From NCBI GenBank assembly GCA_020633055.1, contig JACKEJ010000006.1:558001-622000 (forward strand): a stretch of 64,000 bases of DNA. Reading direction: 5' to 3'. The notes under the pieces were generated by a model. That model was not told the DNA's origin. It made no database searches and saw only the letters and a list, made by a program, of their open reading frames with translations. The translations under genes were made by a program, and so were the position numbers. The DNA is from Sandaracinaceae bacterium. GTDB lineage: Bacteria; Myxococcota_A; Polyangia; Polyangiales; Houyiibacteriaceae. Shown in pieces: positions 58,031 to 64,000 of this stretch. Position 1 is the stretch's first letter. Every line of letters starts with the position of its first letter.

Positions 58031-60139
58031 ATGACCGGAGTCTCTCCCGACGGTATCGAGGTGATCGACAAGCTGGCCGCTGACGGCCTGATCGAGCCCT
58101 TCGACTACGACCGCGCCCTGCACCACGCCGAGCGCCACGCCGTGCGCGTCGAAGAGGCGCTCCTGGAGCTGGAGCTGATCACGGAGCCCGAGCTGCTGCG
58201 CACCGTCGCGGAGCTCGTGCGCACACAGTTCGTCTCTACTGAGAAGCTCGCCAAGGCGCAGGTGAGCCGCACCCTGATCGAGATGGTGCCGCGCCGGCTG
58301 GCCGAGCGCCTGGGCGCCTTCCCGATCCTGTTCGACCGCAAGACGTTGACGCTCTCCGTGGTCACGTACGACCTCCAAGTCGTCGAGGTGGCGCGGCAGC
58401 TCCGCGTCGCCACGGAGGCGCGCGCGGTGACGACCTACGTCGCGCGCCCTGGGGCGGTGCGGGCAGCCATCCGCAAGTATTACTACGGCGAGGTGGACTC
58501 GTTCGACCAGCTCCTGCAGCCTCGTCGGCAGCGTCGCACCCAGGCCCTGGGCACCCCCGCCGTGACCCGCGGCGACTACATCGACGTGGACTTCGGGACG
58601 GACGACTACGGCGGACGACCCTCGGCGCCTCAGCGCAGCCCGCGCGTCGCCCCTCCTGCGCGGAGGGCACCAGAGCCACCGCCGGCGCCGGCGGCTCCTG
58701 CCATGGTCGAGATCGCCGATGCGTCGCTCATGGCCGCGCTCAATCAGAGCCCCAGCGCTTCCGTGACCGTCGCCTCGACCGTTGCGCACACAGCGTCCCC
58801 CGGCGTCAAGGTTGCTGCGCCCGAGCCCGAGCCCGCCGCGCACGCGCTGAACGTGTCGCCGCGCATGTTCCTCGAGACCCTCAACGTCATGGTGACGCTG
58901 GTGGAGCAGGAGCGGGCCGAGCTCCGCGGTCACACGTCCCTGGTGGCGCGCCTGACGCGCAAGCTGTGCGAGATGGTCGACATGCCCAAGGATCACGCCT
59001 TCGATGTCGTGGTCGCGGCCTACCTCCACGACCTCGGCAAGACGGGCAACTACCACCTCACGCCCCTCAACGTCGCCCAGTACGAGGGGCACCGCGTGCA
59101 GGCGCAGAAGTCCTACGCCGCGCCCATGCGCCTGTTCGAGAGCGCTGGCTTGAGCGACCGCACCGCCAAGTCGCTCAACCACCTGTACGAGCGCTTCGAC
59201 GGGAACGGCTTCCCGGACCGCCTCCAGGAGCGCGACATCCCGCTCGGGAGTCGCATCCTCGCGGTGGTCGAGACCTACGCGGACATCACGGCCAGCAGCA
59301 AGAACCCCTACCGACGCCGGCTGTCCCCGCGCGAGGCCTGCGAGGCCATCCAGGGGCTGGTGGGCACCGTCTTCGACCCCACCATCGTGCAGCTCCTGCA
59401 GCGCTTGGCGGTGGGCGACGAGGTCCGGCAGCAGCTGCTGGACGACGCCCGCACGGTGCTGCTCCTCGACCCCGACGTCGAGTCCACGACCGTGCTCGAG
59501 ATGCGCCTGATGGAACACGGACATCGCGTGCTCATCGCGCGCTCGTTCGACCAGGCGCTCAACATCCTCGCGGAGAACGAGGTGGACCTCCTGCTCACCG
59601 AGGTCGATCTCCCCGCACAGGACGGATTCCGCTTCGTCGAGCGCTGCCGCGCCGGCAGCCAGCCGGACACGCCGGTCATCTTCCTCACCCGCCGCGGTGA
59701 CCGCGAGAGTGTGCAGCGAGGCGTGGAGCTCTCTGCGGCGGACTACATGGTCAAGCCCGCCTCGCCCGAGGTGGTCGCGATGAAGGTGGGTCAGGTGCTG
59801 TCGCAGTCGCGTCGCACCCAGAGCCACGGTGTCAGCGGTTCTCTGCGGGAGATGTCGCTGCCCGACGTCGTCCAGATCCTCTCGAACGGCCGCAAGTCCG
59901 GCAAGCTCACGCTCACGTCCACCGCGGGCAGCGGCGAGCTCCACTTCGGCGCGGGCGCCATCTGCGACGCCCGCTTCGGAGAGCTGGGCGGGGCGGATGC
60001 CGTGTACGCGCTGCTCTCCCTGCGCGACGGAGAGTTCGCTCTGGACCCGAGCTTTCTGCCGCTGCGCAACGCCATCAACCAGCCTACCGAGAGCTTGCTG
60101 CTCGAGGGCATGCGCCGCCTCGACGAGGGCGCGCGGTAG
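58031..60139 (+). CDS. GspE-N / HD-GYP / receiver / DUF4388 regulator
   Basis: A 702-residue protein with four parts. Residues 1-150 are a GspE/PilB N-terminal (MshEN-like) domain (LLELELITEPELLRTVAELV). A Pro/Ala linker follows. Residues 275-470 are an HD-GYP domain: VVAAYLHDLGKTGNYHLTPL has the HD pair and HLYERFDGNGFPDRLQERDI the GYP-like motif (here GFP); HD-GYP enzymes hydrolyse cyclic di-GMP. Residues 473-595 are a receiver (TVLLLDPDVESTTVL, LLLTEVDLPAQDGF, YMVKPASPEV), with Glu-Val-Asp where LxxDxxMP is expected. Residues 605-700 are DUF4388 (GSLREMSLPDVVQILSNGRK, SGELHFGAGAICDARFGELG). DUF4388 and MshEN link to gliding, pili and c-di-GMP control in myxobacteria. It ends 3 bases before the RiPP cluster. 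Confidence 0.85.
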   Translation: MTGVSPDGIEVIDKLAADGLIEPFDYDRALHHAERHAVRVEEALLELELITEPELLRTVAELVRTQFVSTEKLAKAQVSRTLIEMVPRRLAERLGAFPILFDRKTLTLSVVTYDLQVVEVARQLRVATEARAVTTYVARPGAVRAAIRKYYYGEVDSFDQLLQPRRQRRTQALGTPAVTRGDYIDVDFGTDDYGGRPSAPQRSPRVAPPARRAPEPPPAPAAPAMVEIADASLMAALNQSPSASVTVASTVAHTASPGVKVAAPEPEPAAHALNVSPRMFLETLNVMVTLVEQERAELRGHTSLVARLTRKLCEMVDMPKDHAFDVVVAAYLHDLGKTGNYHLTPLNVAQYEGHRVQAQKSYAAPMRLFESAGLSDRTAKSLNHLYERFDGNGFPDRLQERDIPLGSRILAVVETYADITASSKNPYRRRLSPREACEAIQGLVGTVFDPTIVQLLQRLAVGDEVRQQLLDDARTVLLLDPDVESTTVLEMRLMEHGHRVLIARSFDQALNILAENEVDLLLTEVDLPAQDGFRFVERCRAGSQPDTPVIFLTRRGDRESVQRGVELSAADYMVKPASPEVVAMKVGQVLSQSRRTQSHGVSGSLREMSLPDVVQILSNGRKSGKLTLTSTAGSGELHFGAGAICDARFGELGGADAVYALLSLRDGEFALDPSFLPLRNAINQPTESLLLEGMRRLDEGAR

Positions 60140-60142
60140 ACC

Positions 60143-60604
60143 GTGGTGGCTGCGCCTCCGTCGTCCGCGTTCGGCGCGGCCCACCGCGCGGCGGTCGCGG
60201 AGCTGCTGAGCGAGCCCGGCTCCGACTCCGCGGCGTTTCGCGTGACCGTGCGTGGCCACTGCATGACGCCTGCGCTGCTGGACGGCCAGGTGGTGCGCGT
60301 CACGCGCTCGGCGTGGCCCCTGCCGGGCGATATCGTTGCGTTTCGGCGAGGCCGCGAGGACCCCGGCCTGGCGGTGCATCGGTTTCTCGGGGTGCGGGTC
60401 GGGCGTCGTGGGCTACTCCTCGTCACTCAGGCCGACAACGAGCCGCACGCCGATCCGGCGTTCCAACCAGCTCGGCTGGCGGGGGTCGCGCAGGTGTCGG
60501 TTCCTCTCCCCGTGCGGCTGCGTGCCGTGGGTCGATGGGCGTGTGCCCTCTGGCCCCGCCCTAGGCGTTCGCCCCGTCCCGTGTCACCCTCGACCCCGAG
60601 ATGA
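60143..60604 (+). CDS. S24/S26-like peptidase with Cys at the nucleophile position
   Basis: A 153-residue protein from GTG 60143. VRGHCMTPALLDGQVVRV, LPGDIVAFRR, LAVHRFLGV and LLVTQADNEPHADPAF match the strands of signal-peptidase-like S26 (SipW/Sec11 type) enzymes, whose motif is G-x-S-M-x-P, with a His in the V-H-R box. Here the Ser is Cys (codon TGC in GGC CAC TGC ATG). It may use a thiol nucleophile or be inactive. There is no membrane anchor at the N-terminus; the Arg/Pro C-terminus may be a tail. It is the first gene of the cluster and the candidate for trimming the precursor peptide. The ATG of the next gene overlaps its stop (ATGA). Confidence 0.72.
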   Translation: MVAAPPSSAFGAAHRAAVAELLSEPGSDSAAFRVTVRGHCMTPALLDGQVVRVTRSAWPLPGDIVAFRRGREDPGLAVHRFLGVRVGRRGLLLVTQADNEPHADPAFQPARLAGVAQVSVPLPVRLRAVGRWACALWPRPRRSPRPVSPSTPR

Positions 60605-61551
60605 AGCCGAGCAGCGAGTACCTGGTGCGGGGGGTCCCGGCCGCGACGGACACCGCCTGGGGCGTTTGCGCGGTCGCCCTGCGCTTCGCGGACGCGGACT
60701 TCGTCTTCCGGGGGCTCTCGCCCGCGCAGCGCGACGTGGTGCTCGAGCGCTTCGCGAGCCTCGTGGTGAAGCTCCCGACCGACGCCACCACCGAGGGTCC
60801 CCTCGCACGGCCCGGCGTGGACTTCGCGCCCGCGGCCGCAGACGCGTTCACCCCCACGCCGCCCACGTGTTGGGAGTACGACATGGCGCTCGACTTCCAC
60901 GCCGACGAGGTGGACGTCGCGGGCCCCTCGTTCTGGGCGCGACTGACCCGCCAGACGTCGCGTGTCGAGGCCCGCACCTGCCTCGAGGACCGCTTCTTCC
61001 TCGGTGTGTTCGAGAACCTCTTCCGAATCGTCTCGGTCTACCACCTGGCGAAGCGCGACACGCTGGTGATCCACAGCGCCGGGGTGGCCGAGGGGGGACG
61101 GGGCTACATCCTGTTCGGGCGCTCGGGGGCTGGCAAGACCACCAGCTGCGAGCTGCTCACCGCCCGCGGTACCGGCCACGCCATCCTCTCCGACGAGCTG
61201 AACGCCGTCGACCTGCGCGCCATCGCCCCGGGTGCGCTGCTCCAGCCCATGCCGTTCGCGGGGGACTTCGGGCACGATACGCTCAGCTCCGTGCCCGTTC
61301 CGCTGCGGCGCATTTACGCTCTGGTGCAGGCCCCGGAGGCCCGCGTGGGCGCGTGCGCGCCGTCCGAGGCCCTGGCGCGCGTGGTCGCTGCCTGTCCGTT
61401 CGTGAATGCCGACCCGTTCGAGAGCGACTCAGTGTTCGAGCGGGCCGAGCGCTTGCTCGCCGCCGTCTCCTTGCGGAAGCTGTACTTCCCCAAAGACCCT
61501 TCTTTCTGGTCGGTCGTCGTGGCCGACAGCGAGTCCCATGTCGCAGCCTGA
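60601..61551 (+). CDS. HPr kinase-like protein (HprK-related)
   Basis: A 316-residue P-loop protein. GRSGAGKTTSCELLTARGTG (K179) is the Walker A, preceded by VIHSAGVAEGGRGYILFG, the typical HprK fold entry, and followed by HAILSDELNAVDLR, where the Asp is in the usual Walker B place. The N-terminal 150 residues are a domain shared by HprK-related proteins linked to PqqD. The related kinase PadeK phosphorylates the C-terminal Ser of the paeninodin lasso precursor. The precursor here ends in Ser-Ser, so a similar role is possible. ATG 60601 overlaps the peptidase stop; the last 14 bases overlap pqqD. Confidence 0.77.
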   Translation: MKPSSEYLVRGVPAATDTAWGVCAVALRFADADFVFRGLSPAQRDVVLERFASLVVKLPTDATTEGPLARPGVDFAPAAADAFTPTPPTCWEYDMALDFHADEVDVAGPSFWARLTRQTSRVEARTCLEDRFFLGVFENLFRIVSVYHLAKRDTLVIHSAGVAEGGRGYILFGRSGAGKTTSCELLTARGTGHAILSDELNAVDLRAIAPGALLQPMPFAGDFGHDTLSSVPVPLRRIYALVQAPEARVGACAPSEALARVVAACPFVNADPFESDSVFERAERLLAAVSLRKLYFPKDPSFWSVVVADSESHVAA

Positions 61552-61828
61552 GCGTTTCTCCCTGCATCCCCATGCCCGCTTTCGCGTCATCGACGGCGAG
61601 GGCGTCTTCGTGCTGCAGGAGCAGGGCGAGGTGCTGGTGGTGAATCGGGTGGCGGCCGCTCTGGTGAGCGGCGTGCGCGAGGGGGCCTCTCGCGCCGAAT
61701 TGGTGTCTGGGCTCGTCGCGCGCTTCGAGGTGAGCTCCGAGCAGGCAGAGCAAGACGTCAGCGCATTGCTGCGCGACCTCGTGGCTGCGGGTGCGTTGGT
61801 CGCCCAGCCTGCGGAGGGCCCCACGTGA
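61538..61828 (+). CDS. PqqD-family peptide chaperone
   Basis: A 96-residue protein starting at ATG 61538 inside the end of the kinase gene. VFVLQEQGEVLVVNRVAAAL and a C-terminal three-helix segment (VSSEQAEQDVSALLRDLVAA then GALVAQ) are the PqqD winged-helix fold that binds precursor leaders (RiPP recognition element) and presents them to the radical SAM enzyme. The stop overlaps the radical SAM start (GTGA). In HPr-rel-A type systems a PqqD and HprK-like pair occurs; this matches. Confidence 0.83.
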   Translation: MSQPERFSLHPHARFRVIDGEGVFVLQEQGEVLVVNRVAAALVSGVREGASRAELVSGLVARFEVSSEQAEQDVSALLRDLVAAGALVAQPAEGPT

Positions 61829-62895
61829 GCTGGACCGACTTCAACCAGCGGGCGTGGACCACGCACCGGCTGACGTCGGTGCTGTTCGAGCTCACCTACG
61901 CCTGCAACCTCGACTGCGAGTTCTGCTACAACGACCTCGGCTTGGCCGGCTCTCCATTGACGCTTGCCGAGTACCACGCGGCGCTCGCCGAGCTGGCCGA
62001 CATGGGGGTCCTCAACCTCACGTTCAGCGGGGGTGAGCCGCTCGCGCACAAAGACTTCTTCGCCATCGCGGGGCGCGCGCGCGAGCTGGGCTTCGTCACG
62101 CGCATCAAGTCCAACGGCCACGCGCTGCGCGGCACCGTCGCACGACGGCTACGCGAAGAGGTGGACCCCTACATCGTGGAGGTCAGCCTGCACGGCGCCT
62201 CGGCCGAGGTGCACGACCGGCAGACGCGGGTACCGGGCAGCTTCGACAGGCTGCTGGCCAACCTGGCCGAGCTGCGGGGTCTCGGCATCCGGTTGAAGGT
62301 GAACAGCACGCTCACCCGCTACAACGAGCACGAGCTTCCGGACATGTTCCGCATCTGCGACGAGCTGGGCGCGCAGCTGCAGGTGGACCCCGAGGTGAAG
62401 CCCCGCGACGACGGCGACCGCACCCCGGTGGACCTGACGGCCAGCGACGCGGGTCGGCAGCGCCTGAAGGACCTCCAGCTGAGGCGTTCGGTCAAGGAGG
62501 ACCCCACGGAAGAAGCCGCGCGCCAGGCGCTGCGGGCCGCGGCCGAGACCCGGCGGGAGTCGGTAAAGGCGTCGGACAAGCACTGCGCGGCCGGCTCGGC
62601 CCACGTCGCGATCGACCCGATGGGCGGCATCCTGCCGTGTGTGCAGTGGCGCGTGACGGTGGGCAACGTCCGTGACGGAATCGAGCGTGTCTTCGGTCGC
62701 AGCGGGGCCCTCGACGGGGTGCGCGAGACCACCCGCGCCGTCAAGCGCATGGTTGACGAGCACGGAGCCGCAGGGCAATTGATGAACTTCTGCCCGGGCG
62801 CGGCGCACACCTACTCTGGTGACCCGCTCGCGTTGTACGCTCCCGCCACCGAACGCCTGGCGGTAGCCAAGCGCTACTTCCTTCCTGTACTATGA
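61825..62895 (+). CDS. Radical SAM/SPASM peptide maturase
   Basis: A 356-residue enzyme. The radical SAM motif is LTYACNLDCEFCYN (C27-x3-C31-x2-C34), followed by LTFSGGEPLAHKDFF. The TIM barrel continues with IVEVSLHGASAEVHDRQTRV and LKVNSTLTRYNEHELPDMF. The C-terminal SPASM-like part has KHCAAGSAHVAIDPMGGILP, then CVQWR and MNFCPGAA, a smaller number of Cys than a full two-cluster SPASM domain. Such enzymes form thioether, C-C or similar links on RiPP precursors; both Cys of the precursor core are candidate sites. GTG 61825 overlaps pqqD; its stop overlaps the precursor start (ATGA). Confidence 0.87.
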   Translation: MSWTDFNQRAWTTHRLTSVLFELTYACNLDCEFCYNDLGLAGSPLTLAEYHAALAELADMGVLNLTFSGGEPLAHKDFFAIAGRARELGFVTRIKSNGHALRGTVARRLREEVDPYIVEVSLHGASAEVHDRQTRVPGSFDRLLANLAELRGLGIRLKVNSTLTRYNEHELPDMFRICDELGAQLQVDPEVKPRDDGDRTPVDLTASDAGRQRLKDLQLRRSVKEDPTEEAARQALRAAAETRRESVKASDKHCAAGSAHVAIDPMGGILPCVQWRVTVGNVRDGIERVFGRSGALDGVRETTRAVKRMVDEHGAAGQLMNFCPGAAHTYSGDPLALYAPATERLAVAKRYFLPVL

Positions 62896-63077
62896 GGGCG
62901 ACCATGACCAACACGACCGACCACCGCGCCGACACCGACCGCACCGAGCGCGAGCCCTACGAGTCCCCGTCCATCCTGTACCGCGAGCCCCTCGAGGCCG
63001 TGGCGGCGGTGTGCGCACCGGTGAACCCCGCGAAGGCCGACCCAGGGGCGTGCCCGCTCGGACCCATCTCGTCCTGA
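62892..63077 (+). CDS. RiPP precursor peptide with two-Cys core
   Basis: A 61-residue frame from ATG 62892 (overlapping the maturase stop) or 57 residues from ATG 62904, which has GAGGG about 6 bases upstream. The N-terminus is charged (TDHRADTDRTERE), then EPYESPSILYREPLEAVAAV, a leader-like stretch, and a short core: VCAPVNPAKADPGACP followed by LGPISS. The two cysteines (C41, C54 in the 61-residue frame) are 13 apart. No Gly-Gly cleavage site. The ending Ser-Ser could be the kinase target. It shows no signal peptide. The placement last in an overlapping peptidase-kinase-PqqD-radical SAM operon makes it the likely substrate. Confidence 0.75.
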   Translation: MRATMTNTTDHRADTDRTEREPYESPSILYREPLEAVAAVCAPVNPAKADPGACPLGPISS

Positions 63078-63185
63078 GCGCTCGCGGGGGCTCCTCGCGG
63101 CCTTTCGCGCTCGCCAGCTGACGTTCGTGTTTCCAGTTCCGTTTTCCTTGCCCCGCTCCTCTGCACCGGCCCTTGGGGGGGTCCG

Positions 63186-63551
63186 ATGAACGACCTAGCA
63201 GACATCATCGAACGCTTCTGGGCGCTGACGGACGAGCGCATCCCGGTCGGCCGCGCCGCCGTGGCACAGATGCGCGCGGGACACCCTGCCGACGTGTTCG
63301 CGCTCAAGGACGTGGTGCACGGCATCAAGGGGGAGGCGCAGCTGCTGCGCTTGCGCTCCTGCGCCACGCTGATGGAGGCCGCGGACAAGCTGGCCAATGT
63401 GCTCGTCGATGCCCCTCACACGCAGGAGGCCTGCGCAGCGCTCGAGGGGGCCTTCGCCAAGCTGGAGCGCATGGTCGCCGAGCGCACGGGGGTGAGCATC
63501 GATCGCGAGGTAGCGGAGCTCGAGCGCGTCACGGCTTCGCTGCGGCCGTGA
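63186..63551 (+). CDS. Hpt-domain protein
   Basis: A 121-residue histidine phosphotransfer protein. The phosphoacceptor is in VVHGIKGEAQLLRLRSCATL (His near residue 44), the H-x-x-K-G-x-x-x-x-x pattern of Hpt domains. It is an all-helical protein with no catalytic kinase part. It would pass phosphate between an unlinked histidine kinase and a receiver, most likely the one encoded next. A ribosome site GGGGGGG precedes ATG 63186. It lies 108 bases after the RiPP precursor; a role in its control is not shown. Confidence 0.83.
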   Translation: MNDLADIIERFWALTDERIPVGRAAVAQMRAGHPADVFALKDVVHGIKGEAQLLRLRSCATLMEAADKLANVLVDAPHTQEACAALEGAFAKLERMVAERTGVSIDREVAELERVTASLRP

Positions 63552-63931
63552 TGGACCGGCCTCGACGCTGCGCGGTCGTCGACGACTCTCGCGTGGTGCT
63601 GGATCTGATGCGCGTGCTCCTCAGCCAGGGAGGCTGGGAGGTGGCCACGCACTCGGAGCTCGCGGGGCTCGAGCTGCAGCTGCGCGCCTGGGCCCCGGAC
63701 GTGGTGCTGCTCGACGTGGGCATGCCGGGCGCCTCCACCGAGACCCTGCGTCAGCGCGTCGTGCTCTTGAGGGTCTCGACGGGCGCGAAGATCGTCCTCC
63801 ACTCGGCCCGTGACCCCGAAGCTCTGGCCCAGCTGGCCGAACGCTCGGGGGCCGATGGCGCCCTCGTCAAGTCGGGCGACCACGCGGCGGTGCTGGCCGC
63901 GCTCGACCGCATCGTGCAGCCGCGCGCCTGA
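63551..63931 (+). CDS. Single-domain response regulator
   Basis: A 126-residue receiver protein. CAVVDDSRVVLDLMRVLLS holds the acidic pair, VVLLDVGMPGAS the phosphorylated Asp, and GALVKSGDHAAV the conserved Lys. The Thr/Ser position (KIVLHSARD) is Ser. There is no output domain, so it acts by protein contact, like CheY or Spo0F. Its ATG shares an A with the Hpt stop (TGATG), so the two are coupled and probably a phosphorelay pair. A GTG one codon earlier (63548) is also possible. Confidence 0.85.
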   Translation: MDRPRRCAVVDDSRVVLDLMRVLLSQGGWEVATHSELAGLELQLRAWAPDVVLLDVGMPGASTETLRQRVVLLRVSTGAKIVLHSARDPEALAQLAERSGADGALVKSGDHAAVLAALDRIVQPRA

Positions 63932-64000
63932 AGGAGCACACCGCGCCATCCCTCCGAGCCAGCTGGGCCCGGATGCGGTATACGGGCCGGATGTCGCATC

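Noticed and set aside
63078..63185. Terminator after the RiPP precursor
   Set aside because: The short CGCG-type pairings near 63080-63110 have no clear stem plus T-run; I see nothing firm in this gap.
1..64000. CRISPR arrays, tRNA and rRNA genes
   Set aside because: No regularly spaced short repeats, no cas genes and no tRNA cloverleaf or rRNA-like sequence noticed; not a substitute for a dedicated search.

Overview
This is a GC-rich window (about 70% by eye) from a myxobacterium-like deltaproteobacterium. It resembles the Sandaracinaceae or another Polyangiales family. The pointers are many secreted lipoproteins with D/G-rich linkers (DGG, DAG), RCC1 and beta-helix lipoproteins, an AgmX-type C-terminal domain, DUF4388/HD-GYP regulators, RHS cassettes, and pervasive 4-bp start/stop overlaps (ATGA, GTGA). 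The taxon is inferred; no rRNA gene is present.

1-5.0 kb: the 5' part of trpE on the minus strand, preceded by a trp attenuator (15-residue leader peptide with tandem Trp codons plus an intrinsic terminator). Then come a divergent MFS transporter, an orphan NarL-type histidine kinase, a small exported protein, a TolR/ExbD-like protein and an interrupted short reading frame. 5.1-8.9 kb: a TetR-HlyD-ABC ATPase-ABC permease operon coupled by ATGA overlaps, similar in layout to the CecR/YbhGFSR system. 9-18.4 kb: a block of exported proteins (two Asp/Gly-rich lipoproteins and two beta-helix lipoproteins), then an overlapping operon for an exported protein, an ECF sigma factor, a membrane anti-sigma-like protein and an RCC1 lipoprotein. 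Three of the four lipoprotein genes share a promoter-like box with identical spacing. 18.5-25.3 kb: large proteins with WG, PARP-type zinc finger, SUKH-like plus ankyrin, and HEAT-like architecture.

25.3-28.6 kb: a LuxR-type response regulator, two small exported proteins and a tandem-FKBP lipoprotein. 28.6-36.7 kb: the branched-chain amino acid operon ilvB-ilvH-leuA-leuC-leuD-cimA, behind a second attenuator whose leader peptide is full of Val, Leu and Ile codons. 36.7-48.4 kb: a metalloprotease-like lipoprotein, an SDR dehydrogenase, ilvC (class II) divergent from ilvY, an AgmX-like lipoprotein, a radical SAM protein, glutamate dehydrogenase, and a NosL-like lipoprotein with a membrane partner.

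48.5-54.2 kb: three near-identical orphan RHS core cassettes. Two end in different C-terminal tips, each followed by an overlapping candidate immunity gene; the third is cut off. 54.2-57.8 kb: a lipoprotein, MlaE-like permease, small membrane protein, FtsX-like permease and ATPase operon. 58.0-60.1 kb: a four-domain GspE-N/HD-GYP/receiver/DUF4388 regulator.

60.1-63.1 kb: a compact RiPP-type cluster (S26-like peptidase with Cys in the nucleophile position, HPr-kinase-like protein, PqqD, radical SAM, 57-61 residue precursor with two Cys and a C-terminal Ser-Ser). This is the best candidate for an undescribed system. 63.2-63.9 kb: an Hpt protein and a receiver protein. The last 69 bases hold only a possible gene start (TATACG, then an ATG at 63991). 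No tRNA, rRNA or CRISPR was seen.
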